Source: Barthelona sp. PCE (taxonomy: Eukaryota; Metamonada: BaSk clade). From it: a stretch of 64,000 nucleotides of DNA. A model generated the notes under the pieces. It saw only the letters and a list, made by a program, of their open reading frames with translations. It did not search any database and was not told the origin of the DNA. The DNA is taken from positions 62,001-126,000 of the forward strand of contig JAUFOR010000008.1 of NCBI GenBank assembly GCA_040285745.1, in the 5' to 3' direction. A program made the translations under genes and the position numbers. Positions 24,228 to 33,846 of this stretch are shown in pieces (within the stretch, counting starts at the first letter, position 1; every line of letters starts with the position of its first letter).

Positions 24228-27200
24228 ATGATTGGTCTCAAACATAGTCAGGTGTGCATACAGAGGGAATCGATAGTTGAGGTTGAAAGAAAACCTAGAG
24301 ATTATAAAAACTCTTTGTATTTCACTATCCAGTACAGAACAAGAGATGGAACAGATGCAACTGAGCGTTTCATCATCAGCGACTGCTGTTTTGCAAGCAG
24401 GAAAAGCTTCACTTCCGAAAAATTTGGAGTTTTTGCACATTCATCCTCATGTGAGTTATTCAACTCCCATGCTAAGGGCAAAAGTCGGGTTAAGATGGAA
24501 ATAGGCAAATCACTGACCAAGAATCAAGCCCATATGGTTGGACTTTTCATTTTCACGGGAAAACCCTTCACTGATCATTTACCATTAGATGTTCAGGGAA
24601 AAATATTAGCCACTGCTCTTAATCACAAGTTGATACAAGAGTCATTCATTTCTAAGCAAGAAATTCGAGAGAAACTGAACATAAATGGATTTGATTACTC
24701 CACTATAAGAAAATGTTTAAAAGGCTTGCAAACAAAAGCCGGTGATAGAGATTTTATCACCAGCAAACAGTTTAGTGGAATGATGAACGAACAATTGTTT
24801 GAGTGGAACGATGATCATAGATACTGGGAATGTATAGATCCTAATGTCTTTCGTAATTCACTTTATCCAGGATATTTTGGAATTGACCATAGAAATATTC
24901 GAAATATAAGGGTGCATTTTCCAATGAATATCGATAACAGTGATATATTTGCTTACCATGGTCTTCGTTTGAAAGATAAAAGTTTGAATAGTATTAGCAA
25001 TCGATATGGTCGGAAATGGGCTTCATCTTTCACGCTTTTTCTGAGACACAACGCGTCTATGGTACATTCATTCGTTTTGAAGACATTAGTACATTCTCTT
25101 AAAAAACAAGCAGAGCTACAGGGTGGTGCCTGTTGCAGCTTTGAATATGACGTTTCCAGTGACAGTTACAGCGCTGCTCTCATTGTAATGAAGGTCCCAG
25201 AGCAATTAGTTATTGATTATATTGATGATCCTATTTATAACAGAGATACCAAAATGTTCTTTAATGACACACGCTCTACTAAAACAATGAATGACTACAT
25301 TATTAGTTTAAAAGGAAGGTTTGTGGTCTTTGACATTTTTGATGTGGAGTACAAAGATCTTAACGACCTTACAATTTACTCTGATGCATTAGATGAGGGA
25401 TACCGTAACCTCACAATGCCTTCAAGTATGAACAAGTATGGAAAACGGTCTCAAGACGTTGCATATCATATATTATCATCTTTTAAGCGAAAAGGAGTAA
25501 TTGAAGAATTTTCCATCATTGAGAAGGAATCTAGAGATGGTTGGGGTTTACACGAATGTATTGTTGACATGGGAGACTCCAACATCAAGATCGTTATTGG
25601 TACAGATAACGGTACGCCTGAACAGACAGCATGTCAGAAAATTGTTGATGCATGTACGTCAATATCACGTATGCCATGTGCCTGCCATGTGCTCAACAAG
25701 CTAATGAGCAAGACAGTTGGATTTGAAGTCTTTGAAAATGAAGGTTTATGTGATGGTGTAATAGAGGATATAAATTTGCTTAGTAGAGTAGATACTGAGA
25801 TAAATGTTGATATTTTCAATAATATTACAAGTACTGTTCCCTTCAGGAGGCTTCGCAAGAAACTTGAGTCAAGAACACTGTTCACTAACCGTTTACCAAC
25901 ACGTTCTCCTGCTGTTAGACTTTCATCAGTCGTGGATCTTGAGAAGACTAACATGAGATTCACCGGTTCTGTCAACACAATAGAGGATATTGATGATGAA
26001 ACTATTGAATCCGTTTGTATTCATGACAACTCTGATAACCCTGGGTTTAGGGATGAAGCACTTCTCTTTATCTTCGCGTACGTTTCATATTATGAGACGC
26101 AGTGCATCGAGTTTTTAGAGGGTAAAAACAAACCGAATTATTTGATGAATTTTGATATTTATCTTAACAACAAAGCGAATTTTGAGTCAAGAGGAGGAAG
26201 TCAACGTGAGCGTCCCACTGTTCAACAGGAGATACCCTTCTATGATGGGTTCACTCGTCATCTGAATTTGATGCCGTTGTATGAGTACTCCAATCTTATT
26301 AAAGAGCAGAAAAAATGTGTGCAAAAGTTCGCCAGCATTCAGTCTGTTATTGCAGTTGAGATCATGAGTGTCTTCTTTAAATACAATTCATTGTGGTGTA
26401 CGTATACAGGTAAAAGCTGTGTTCTTAAGCAAGTTCGTTGGAGCTCTTTGGAAACTATATATGAAGTGTTGTGTAGTGGACTCTATGTTGACATCCCCTT
26501 AACAGCCATGCCAGGCTTAAAAATAGCGATGAATTCAGATAATGTAGTAGTTGACATGTCGCATTTGGAAATCACTGAGGCTTTTTTAAATAGTGAATAT
26601 TTTCAAGATTTTGAGTTTAAGTTGCCGATTAAACGTATTTTTAAATCAACGAATAACCAATACGATGCCTCAACTCACTATCGACATTTTTTGTGTCCTT
26701 TCTATGAAGCCTTGAATAACGCAGACAATCAACCGCATGCGTTTTCTCTGGGAACTGATATGTGGAGCTTAAGCAAAGCTTACTTAACCGTTTTAAGACA
26801 ACTCATGCACATTCAAAAGCTTTGCAGCGATAATTCCACTTCTGCTTTACATGCTTATCATCAGATTGCAATGTTGTTGTTTTGCCTTCTTAGATATAAA
26901 TCCGAAGCTATTTATACGAAGAATTTATTGAAAATAGCATACTTTAAAGGGCTATTTGAGTACAATAGGCATTACTTGTGTAAGTTTTTTGTTATGCCGG
27001 AACCCTTGGTAGCATATCTCCTCTGCGGACATGAGCACGTGAAGATGAAAGATATTGTCTACCCCGAAGAACAAAGCAGAAAACCTCCCAAGAAGGGTAC
27101 TTTAAGTGAGGAATTGAGAGACTTGTGTCAAGACTTTAGCTATATAAGCGAGTTACTACCTAACATAAGGAAAGAGTATGTGTTTGTACGTTTAAAAGGT

Positions 27201-27893
27201 GTGATGATATATTCGTTTCTGCAAACAAAATTTAAAAAGCATTTTGTTGATGATCATTCACATGCACTTGTTGCTAATGAAATATCTGTATATAGAGAAA
27301 TAAGTAATCAGTTTATGCATCCTAAGTACTACAAAGGTTTAGTTGCTCACATTATTTCACTTCTTTGTACTAATTTTTACTCTGATTTTTCTTCCTGTAA
27401 TGAAGAACGTCAAAATTTGCAGGATGTGTTGAATGCTCAGAATAATGATAATCGTATTACACAATCCCCTTTAAGATCTCAAAATGAAGGAATTTTGGCT
27501 GAAATACTATCCCCTTACGATATCCCACCACCTTATGCAAATGAACCGCCTGTTTCAGCCGCAAGATCATCATCATATGAGTTCAATTTTGATGATCAGA
27601 GTTTGCGTGAGAGGGATATTCGCTCGGCGCTGATTTATGGTTGCCAACATGAAGATGTGGTTGGTTTGAGTGTGATTCAAGAGATTGTCAACAAGTACAA
27701 GACGGTTCCTGCAAGCAACGCATGTGTTGAGCGTGGATTTTCGGTGTTAAAGACTGCACATACATGCAAACAAAAATTGCTTACCACCCAATTGCGATTT
27801 GACTGGTTTTTATACCATGAAGTAGGTGCAGTTGCAGCACTAACAATTGAGGATATTGAGAAAGCCATGAATATAGAAAGGGAAGCTGAATAA
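24228..27893 (+). CDS. hAT-family transposase
   Basis: Uninterrupted ORF; from the first ATG (24228) 1,221 residues. The frame is open back to 24141, inside the left inverted repeat, so an upstream non-ATG or spliced start is possible. Supporting motifs: IVIGTDNGTPEQ followed by MPCACHVLNKLM (the D plus C-x2-H string of the RNase H-like core, residues about 470-500), and near residue 1160 VPASNACVERGFSVLK with the downstream KQKLL, the hAT C-terminal dimerisation motif. A serine-rich, low-complexity linker with PPPYANEPP lies between about residues 1085 and 1125. No classical BED finger is evident. It is much longer than typical hAT transposases (600-800 residues). It is 3' bounded by about 150 bp of AT-rich sequence before the right repeat. 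Confidence 0.88.
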   Translation: MIGLKHSQVCIQRESIVEVERKPRDYKNSLYFTIQYRTRDGTDATERFIISDCCFASRKSFTSEKFGVFAHSSSCELFNSHAKGKSRVKMEIGKSLTKNQAHMVGLFIFTGKPFTDHLPLDVQGKILATALNHKLIQESFISKQEIREKLNINGFDYSTIRKCLKGLQTKAGDRDFITSKQFSGMMNEQLFEWNDDHRYWECIDPNVFRNSLYPGYFGIDHRNIRNIRVHFPMNIDNSDIFAYHGLRLKDKSLNSISNRYGRKWASSFTLFLRHNASMVHSFVLKTLVHSLKKQAELQGGACCSFEYDVSSDSYSAALIVMKVPEQLVIDYIDDPIYNRDTKMFFNDTRSTKTMNDYIISLKGRFVVFDIFDVEYKDLNDLTIYSDALDEGYRNLTMPSSMNKYGKRSQDVAYHILSSFKRKGVIEEFSIIEKESRDGWGLHECIVDMGDSNIKIVIGTDNGTPEQTACQKIVDACTSISRMPCACHVLNKLMSKTVGFEVFENEGLCDGVIEDINLLSRVDTEINVDIFNNITSTVPFRRLRKKLESRTLFTNRLPTRSPAVRLSSVVDLEKTNMRFTGSVNTIEDIDDETIESVCIHDNSDNPGFRDEALLFIFAYVSYYETQCIEFLEGKNKPNYLMNFDIYLNNKANFESRGGSQRERPTVQQEIPFYDGFTRHLNLMPLYEYSNLIKEQKKCVQKFASIQSVIAVEIMSVFFKYNSLWCTYTGKSCVLKQVRWSSLETIYEVLCSGLYVDIPLTAMPGLKIAMNSDNVVVDMSHLEITEAFLNSEYFQDFEFKLPIKRIFKSTNNQYDASTHYRHFLCPFYEALNNADNQPHAFSLGTDMWSLSKAYLTVLRQLMHIQKLCSDNSTSALHAYHQIAMLLFCLLRYKSEAIYTKNLLKIAYFKGLFEYNRHYLCKFFVMPEPLVAYLLCGHEHVKMKDIVYPEEQSRKPPKKGTLSEELRDLCQDFSYISELLPNIRKEYVFVRLKGVMIYSFLQTKFKKHFVDDHSHALVANEISVYREISNQFMHPKYYKGLVAHIISLLCTNFYSDFSSCNEERQNLQDVLNAQNNDNRITQSPLRSQNEGILAEILSPYDIPPPYANEPPVSAARSSSYEFNFDDQSLRERDIRSALIYGCQHEDVVGLSVIQEIVNKYKTVPASNACVERGFSVLKTAHTCKQKLLTTQLRFDWFLYHEVGAVAALTIEDIEKAMNIEREAE

Positions 27894-28040
27894 GTAGTAT
27901 GAGGAAAACTTCATTGTTTCACAGAATAAGTATGATTGTTCACCTCAATGTTGACTGTTCTTGTTCGTTATGAGGTTTATTTAATAAAAAAAAGAAGTTT
28001 GTTAAACTAATGTTGGGGAAAAATTCACAAAAAAGTTGGT

Positions 28041-28157
28041 AGTTTTCTCATTCACTTGTAAACATCTTTATATTTACTATTATTAGTAAAGATTGGACAA
28101 CTCGCTAATCGCGAGTTATCTTCGACCGACATTTAAATTCTGTTTGTGCAAAGTCTA
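28041..28157 (-). repeat. Right terminal inverted repeat, 117 bp
   Basis: Exact reverse complement of 24051-24167; it ends CAAAGTCTA next to the right target duplication. Confidence 0.97.
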
Positions 28158-28165
28158 CTTGTCAT
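28158..28165 (+). repeat. Target site duplication, right copy (CTTGTCAT)
   Basis: Second copy of the 8-bp duplication. An ATG overlapping its end (28164-28166) opens a different frame, so it cannot re-initiate the GH31 frame. Confidence 0.95.
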
Positions 28166-30448
28166 GGTTCCTCAATGTTTTCTGTCAAGTATACCGATGC
28201 TTCTTCGTCGAGGTGGGAAGTTCCTAGAATGTATGAGTCAGAAGCCGCCGAGGCAGACTCTCATATTACAATCGACATTACTGATTCTCCTTTTTGTTTT
28301 GTTGTTAAGAATGGCCATAATAGGGTTCTTGACACGTGTTACAACACTGTTGAGGATTCCCTTTTGTTCTATGATGAGCATATCCGCTTAACAACGCATC
28401 TCACCGATGAAGAAACACTGTATGGTCTTGGTCAACGTAATTTTGATCTTGCTCTTGAGAAGGGCATTGCATATCGCCTTCTTGCATCTGATGCCGATGG
28501 ATGTACCTTTAACCCACAGAGGAGTTGTTACGGTACTCATCCTATTGCTTTTGTTGCTTCCAACAGCCAGCATCGTGCTATTCTCTTCCGCAACTCAAAT
28601 GCTGCCCAAGCAAACTACACTGATGATGATCGTCTCATCTGGGAAAGCAGCGGTGGCATTTTACACTTTGATGTGTTTTTTGCTAATTCGTTCTTTGAAG
28701 TCACTGAACTTTACCGTAACAAAGTTTCAACCGGAAAGACCCCCGATGCCCTTCCATTCTGGTTGCTTGGCTGGCAGCAATCCCGATGGGGTTACAACTC
28801 GTTGGATGATGTCAAGCGTATGGTGAACACGTACAAGAAGTTGAGAATGCCACTTGACGTTGTTTACTTCGATATTGATCTGTTTGACGAGTATAAAGAC
28901 TTCACATTAGGCCCTTCATTCCCCCGTGAAGCAACCCAGGCCTTCATTGCCGATCTTCAAAGCCGTAACATCAAGATTGCAGTTATTGTCGACCCGGGAT
29001 TGGCAATCAATAATACTTATTCTCCTTACACAGAGTTGAAGGATTCAGGTCTGTACTTGAAGAAGCCTGACGGTTCCCCGTTCATTGGGTCTGTTTGGCC
29101 TGGTGATGTTCTCTTCCCTTCATTTTCAGGTGATACCAGTATTATTGATGTGTGGGCCAAGATGCTTGATGATTGGCATAAGCTTTTCGCTTATGACCTA
29201 TTGTGGACCGATATGAACGAAGTTTCAAGTCGTACTCATATGGACAAGACATGCCCTGCTGTTTACAAGCCAGGTGATCGTGATTGCCCGATGTTTATTC
29301 CCGAAAATACTCCGTCTCTCGCGCAACACACTGTGAGCATGAACGTTACTGATACCGATGGTACAACGATGTTCAATCTGCGCAACTTGTATGGTCGTGA
29401 AGAAAACCGAGTTACACGTGCTGCTCTTAACAAGATCTTACCTGATCAGCGTGTGCCAACAATTACTCGCTCTTCGTTCCCTGGAAGTGGTCGATCGACT
29501 TACGCATGGTTAGGCGACAATTTCGCAAGCGAGCTCTCGCTCAGAGCAACTATTGGTCAGCATCAGGCACATCAGCTTTTCGGAATTGACGTCACAGGTG
29601 CCGATCTTTCAGGATATCACGGCTTGTCTTCTGTTGATCTCAACTGTCGTTGGATGGAGCTTGGTACATTCCTCACTTTCTCACGCAACCATAAGGCAAA
29701 AGCCTTCCCTTTCCAGCCCCCGTATTACAACGGTCTTGTTAAGGATGTTTCTATCGCCGCAATTAACCTTAAGTATGAATTATCGCGTGTCATGTATTCA
29801 CACTTAATGTTGCGCAAGGGTCTTACTATGCAACCTCTTGTATACCACTGGGATTCTATTGCTGATTACCGTCGCGTCAGCGATCAGTTTGTTTTCTGTG
29901 ATTCCATCATGGTATGCCCTGTCGTTGTTGAGAATGCAACGACAAAGGAATGTCTACTTCCCAAGGAGGAGAGCTGGTTTGAATTCCGTACCGGTTTCGC
30001 AGTCGCTTCTGGTCGTAACACATACCCTGCTCCTCATGGATATGTTAACATGTTCTTGCGTGATGGTGCCATTATGCCCCTTCACTCTCCACGTTTGACA
30101 ATAACCGAAGCTGGTGAGACTGATGTTACACTCGTTGTTGTTCGTCCAGTCATGCGAGATAATGTTCGTTTCGAAGCCTTCTTCGATGATGGTCTTTCCC
30201 GTGATCTGAACGCTAACATCACTAGTACTTTTATTAACACTCCTAAGGGATTCTCTTATGAAGTTACGAATAAGAATTACGAACTGAACACTCACGTAGC
30301 TACTGTTCGTGTTACCAATGTGAGGGATAATACATATTTGTGTATTGGAACCAACACAATCCACCCTACTTCTAGTATCCATGGTGGATTCCTTGAATAT
30401 CAGCTTGACATGCCTCTCACAGAGGATTTCGAGGTGTTATACTGCTAA
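28166..30448 (+). pseudogene. GH31 alpha-glucosidase, 3' part (main body, interrupted gene)
   Basis: The remaining 760 codons of the GH31 gene, open to its own stop with no other damage. The joined gene would encode about 825 residues, normal for lysosomal or secreted alpha-glucosidases. Motifs: LYGLGQRN, the catalytic nucleophile string LLWTDMNEVSS (Asp near residue 414 of the joined protein), RSSFPGSGRSTYAWLGDNFAS, FGIDVTGADLSG and RWMELGTFLTFSRNH. Family substrates are maltose, glycogen fragments or N-glycan glucose. The next in-frame ATG (28175) could give a 757-residue protein lacking the signal peptide, if any transcript starts there. A pseudogene in this allele unless the element excises. 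Confidence 0.92.
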
Positions 30449-30467
30449 TAAAATTGTTTTCTTGTAC

Positions 30468-31544
30468 TCAGTTGAAATTTATGGAATGAGAACGAGATCT
30501 GGATGTGGGTGGGAGACCTGCACGTGAAGGACCTCCGAAGAGGGACACAGGAGAGTCTGTTGGAGTGGGAATCAATTCCTCAAAGATGAGCACTTCTTCT
30601 TCAACCTCGATCTCTATGAAATCATGAATCTCAATCGCATCATTCATTCCAATCGTCGAAGCCTCACTGGGACTATATACACTGAATTCTTCATTTTCAA
30701 ATGACAGCGATGGTGTCACAGCAATCCGCTCATGAATGTGTGGTGTTGATGCTGCAATCAATTGATCTATAACCAGCGTGGACTCAGATGCGTCCGCTGT
30801 TGGTGTTGGTGGAGGCGTATACATACGTCTAAACGTGGAAGAGGTTAGCGCTGGGGGTTTAACCGCTGGTGTTTCGATTCTTGGCTTCTCGAACACCGGT
30901 TCATCTTCAAAAAACGTTGCCTCACCCTCAGAAATTGTAAATATCTCTCCTTTATCGCGTCTTTGAACTGCCCAAGGTGAGAAAAAAAAAACTAAAACTA
31001 AGAACCAAATGCACAAGGGCAATAGGTACCATGGCACAGTCGATTCCACACGAGTTACCACATATGTCATTATCAATAGTACATTGATAATAACGAAAAC
31101 AATTATATTAACCCATAAAATCCGCGGTTCTCTTTTTTTCTCACGCTCGTACGTCCAAAATACAAGGTAAAGTATTAAAAACACACCAATCGGATACATG
31201 ATCCATGGGAATCCACCCGTTAGTCCGTAAACAACACTTACTATTGTGACTGCTAATATGAAAAGTACAGTTACAACTGCTATTCTCTCTGTTGTGCGTT
31301 CTCCATCCCAGAATCCAAGCACAAGTTCTTCATTCATCTGTGGAGATGCTGACATTGATTCTGTAATTGGAACAGAAAAATGAAGAGAGGATCCGTGAAT
31401 ACCTGGCGTGCCTGGTGGAGGAGTTGTAAGCAATATAACACTTGCAGGCACGTTTTCAGGTGTTGCAGCCTCATTTTCAAAGCTTGATATCGATGCATCA
31501 GACGCAGATGAGTATATCTCGACACTCGCTTGTGAATAAGACAT
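30468..31544 (-). CDS. Four-pass membrane protein with long acidic tail, unknown
   Basis: Protein of 358 residues. A Ser/Pro/Thr-rich N-terminal region (about residues 1-80, with TPPPGTPG) precedes four hydrophobic segments in two pairs (roughly 86-108, 115-132, 143-164, 170-190). A C-terminal tail of about 165 residues is acidic, with PPPTPTADASES and a terminal Ser/Arg stretch (SRSRSHS). The tail looks cytosolic and phosphorylatable. I do not recognise the family and assign no function. Convergent with the GH31 gene, 19 nt apart. ATG 31542-31544. Confidence 0.65.
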   Translation of the reverse strand: MSYSQASVEIYSSASDASISSFENEAATPENVPASVILLTTPPPGTPGIHGSSLHFSVPITESMSASPQMNEELVLGFWDGERTTERIAVVTVLFILAVTIVSVVYGLTGGFPWIMYPIGVFLILYLVFWTYEREKKREPRILWVNIIVFVIINVLLIMTYVVTRVESTVPWYLLPLCIWFLVLVFFFSPWAVQRRDKGEIFTISEGEATFFEDEPVFEKPRIETPAVKPPALTSSTFRRMYTPPPTPTADASESTLVIDQLIAASTPHIHERIAVTPSLSFENEEFSVYSPSEASTIGMNDAIEIHDFIEIEVEEEVLIFEELIPTPTDSPVSLFGGPSRAGLPPTSRSRSHSINFN

Positions 31545-31677
31545 TTATGGAAGAAAAAGAAGCCCTACAAAGTAAATAAACCCCACAAAATGCATTTTCA
31601 CGTGCATTTATTGTGAAAAAGGAAGAAATTAGTATTGTAAACTCAATTTTCACCCGTTTCGAATTTTTTTCTAAGCA

Positions 31678-32355
31678 ATGACTGAAGAGGCAGTACAGAT
31701 GCATCGTTTGAACACTCCCATCAATCAGAGGGATCCAGGATCATATGTTGTGCGCATTTTATTGCAGGAACTTCGTTCTTACTATTCAGCGCCAATTTCA
31801 GGCGTTTATTTGTTGCCAAACAAAGATGATGTACTTCAGTGGGATGGATTAATGGTCTGTCGTGAAGGACTTTATTCTGGAGGTTTTTTCTGTTTCACAA
31901 TAACGTTTCCTGTGGAATATCCGTCGACAACATTCACTGTTCACTTCAAAACGCGCGTTTTCCATCCGCTTGTTGATACAGATGATGGTCGCTTCAATTT
32001 CCTAGGTTGTGAAAGTTTCCGCAACTGGAACCCCGATACTTTTCATGTTTTTGACCTTTGCAGGCACATGAAGGAAGCATTTGCAGACGTCTCTATTGTT
32101 GACGATAACTTTGTGGCGAACAAGGCATCTTTTTCATTGTTTCAAGACGATCGTCCATCATTTTCTTCAATAGCACGAACAACAAGTGATGAGTCGAAGG
32201 ACCAGATGTACGACGTTGATAGTCTCTTTGCGTTTAAGATGATCCCACAAAAAGATGTGTCCAAGCTTCGTCGTGTTCTTCGTCGTGGTTGCAATCCTGA
32301 CTCGACATTGCAAGTTCAAGACACACTTACCACATTATTCAACACATTTAAGTAA
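31678..32355 (+). CDS. AKTIP/FTS-like ubiquitin-E2 variant (UEV)
   Basis: Protein of 225 residues with a UBC fold: LPNKDDVLQWDGLMVCREGLYSGGFFCFTITFPVEYPSTTFTVHF then VFHPLVDTDDGRFNF and FRNWNP. The E2 HPN tripeptide is HPL and no cysteine is found at the E2 active-site position (N or F after DG). The VFHPLVD string and following W-rich helix match AKTIP/FTS, the E2 variant in the FTS-Hook-FHIP complex that links endosomes to dynein. Non-catalytic by motif. C-terminal extension of about 90 residues is of unknown role. Convergent with the WD40 gene, 5 nt apart. Confidence 0.62.
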   Translation: MTEEAVQMHRLNTPINQRDPGSYVVRILLQELRSYYSAPISGVYLLPNKDDVLQWDGLMVCREGLYSGGFFCFTITFPVEYPSTTFTVHFKTRVFHPLVDTDDGRFNFLGCESFRNWNPDTFHVFDLCRHMKEAFADVSIVDDNFVANKASFSLFQDDRPSFSSIARTTSDESKDQMYDVDSLFAFKMIPQKDVSKLRRVLRRGCNPDSTLQVQDTLTTLFNTFK

Positions 32356-32360
32356 TTTAC

Positions 32361-33401
32361 TTACAGCTTTTCCCACTTCTTAGGGGTCATAGGGGGTGTT
32401 TCTCCAATAACAACATGTTCACTGGGTGGAGCAAAGTTTCGTCTTTGAGTCCTCTCTGGCGTGAACATCAGAACTGTATTGTTACTGCACGTTACGACAC
32501 ATCTATTGGGTGTCCAATGTAAACTGTACGCGGCACCATCAAGTAAATGGTGCCATATGCTCTCTCCCTTTGTATCCACAATTTGCAATGTTTTGTTCGA
32601 TGACCCGGCAATCATGACCGCCCCGCTGATCGAAGGGCTCACCTGACAACAATAAAGTTGATGGGCTGGGGGTTCGTTGGGAATGGGAATATTCGTGGGT
32701 GACTCGTTGGCAAGGTTCCACGCTTGAAGCTGATTACGGGTACGCCACGATCCGGTGACGACTACGTCTGCTGATAGGAAGTCGATGGAATCACCGCAGA
32801 TATGGGCACCAAACATACCGTGAACAACTTCACCGCTTTCAATGTCCCACACATACAAACAGTCATCCCAACCACCAGAAACAATAGTATTCGGGTCATA
32901 GGGGCTGAATCGTAAGGAGAAAATGCGGTTAGAATGCCCTGGCGTATCAGTAAGAAACCCTCTAGTTAGCTCTATCATCTTCTCCTTTGTGCGTTCGTTA
33001 TAAACTCTAATAACATGATCCTTACCAGCAGTTGCGAAACGGGTGCCGTCGGCAGTGTAATCAATCGCAAAAATCTGATTGTCCTTCTCATTATGCTGAT
33101 AAATAGCTTGACGAGATGTGGTGTGCCACTGACATACAGTTCCGTCAGCATAACCTGCTGTGAGAATGGATTTTGTGCGGAAATTCTCATTGTCAGGGCG
33201 CCACCGGATCGCAGTACACGGAACGCCAAGACCCAAATCAAGAGTGCTTAATAAGGTCCCTGATTGTGTTCTGAAGATGAGGATGTTGCCATTCTCAATA
33301 CCCACTGCAAGTTGTTCATTGTCAGGTGAAAAGCGGGCAACATAGGGAGTTGCGGGTGTATCAATCGTTCGTTGAAGTTTAAGGTTGAATGCAAGTGTCA
33401 T
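32361..33401 (-). CDS. WD40-repeat protein
   Basis: Protein of 346 residues, predicted seven-blade propeller. Clear blades: VARFSPDNEQLAVGIENGNILIFR, ILTAGYADGTVCQWH, FATAGKDHVIRVYN, LRFSPYDPNTIVSGGWDDCLYVWD and VVTGSWRTRNQLQAWN. No extra domain. The strong SGGWDDCLYVWD and C-terminal TPPMTPKKWEKL strings may help find orthologues. Specific role unknown; WD40 proteins act as scaffolds. ATG 33399-33401. Confidence 0.75.
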   Translation of the reverse strand: MTLAFNLKLQRTIDTPATPYVARFSPDNEQLAVGIENGNILIFRTQSGTLLSTLDLGLGVPCTAIRWRPDNENFRTKSILTAGYADGTVCQWHTTSRQAIYQHNEKDNQIFAIDYTADGTRFATAGKDHVIRVYNERTKEKMIELTRGFLTDTPGHSNRIFSLRFSPYDPNTIVSGGWDDCLYVWDIESGEVVHGMFGAHICGDSIDFLSADVVVTGSWRTRNQLQAWNLANESPTNIPIPNEPPAHQLYCCQVSPSISGAVMIAGSSNKTLQIVDTKGESIWHHLLDGAAYSLHWTPNRCVVTCSNNTVLMFTPERTQRRNFAPPSEHVVIGETPPMTPKKWEKL

Positions 33402-33846
33402 TTTAATTGCAGGATTAGTTTTGGTAAAGTAAACTGCTGCACTGGGGTGAAAGAGGTTATTATATGGAAATCAACAGTACTGTTGGAAAAAGTTTCAATT
33501 CATTGATTTTGTTGCTAATGGTCTTTGTTGTGGCATCTATTTTTGATTGCAACCTCCTAAAATCAATAAAAAAGGTTAAAAAAAGCATTTCTATTACAAA
33601 ACAGCATAAATGGTTAAATCAAGCCTTCTGTGGTATGTAAAGTGAACAGAATCATCATAGAGGAGGACTTCAACATTCTAAAACTGCATAATGTGACCAA
33701 TTCTTCCATCGTAGCAGCAGTTTATAAAAACTGTTTTGTATGACTCAAAGTACAAATTTCATTGCAAAAACCAGTAAAGATCCAGTTTAACCGTATCAAT
33801 ATCAAAAAATACTTGATAAACGATTTTTGCTCTTTTCCAACTCGAT
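33402..33846. other. Divergent intergenic region, 445 bp
   Basis: Between the WD40 gene (minus) and the RING protein gene (plus). Contains the 14-bp perfect palindrome CAACAGTACTGTTG (33472-33485). No ORF over 30 codons with ATG or RNA gene I can support. Confidence 0.45.

Larger units (their letters stand above)
24051..28157 (+). mobile_element. Complete hAT-type DNA transposon (4,107 bp)
   Basis: The element is delimited by perfect 117-bp terminal inverted repeats starting TAGACTTTGCACAAACAG and by identical 8-bp target duplications. It carries one long transposase ORF on the plus strand with a C-terminal hAT dimerisation motif. The 8-bp duplication of hAT type, the TAG-starting terminus and the transposase motifs agree. 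It sits inside the signal-peptide-proximal part of a GH31 gene. Perfect terminal repeats, perfect duplications, an unbroken ORF and an undamaged host frame on both sides indicate a recent and possibly autonomous insertion. Confidence 0.95.

Noticed and set aside
24051-28157. The idea that the whole element is an intron removed from GH31 mRNA
   Set aside because: It starts TAGACT and ends GTCTA, with no GT/AG boundaries and no trichomonad acceptor; terminal repeats and target duplication explain it fully.
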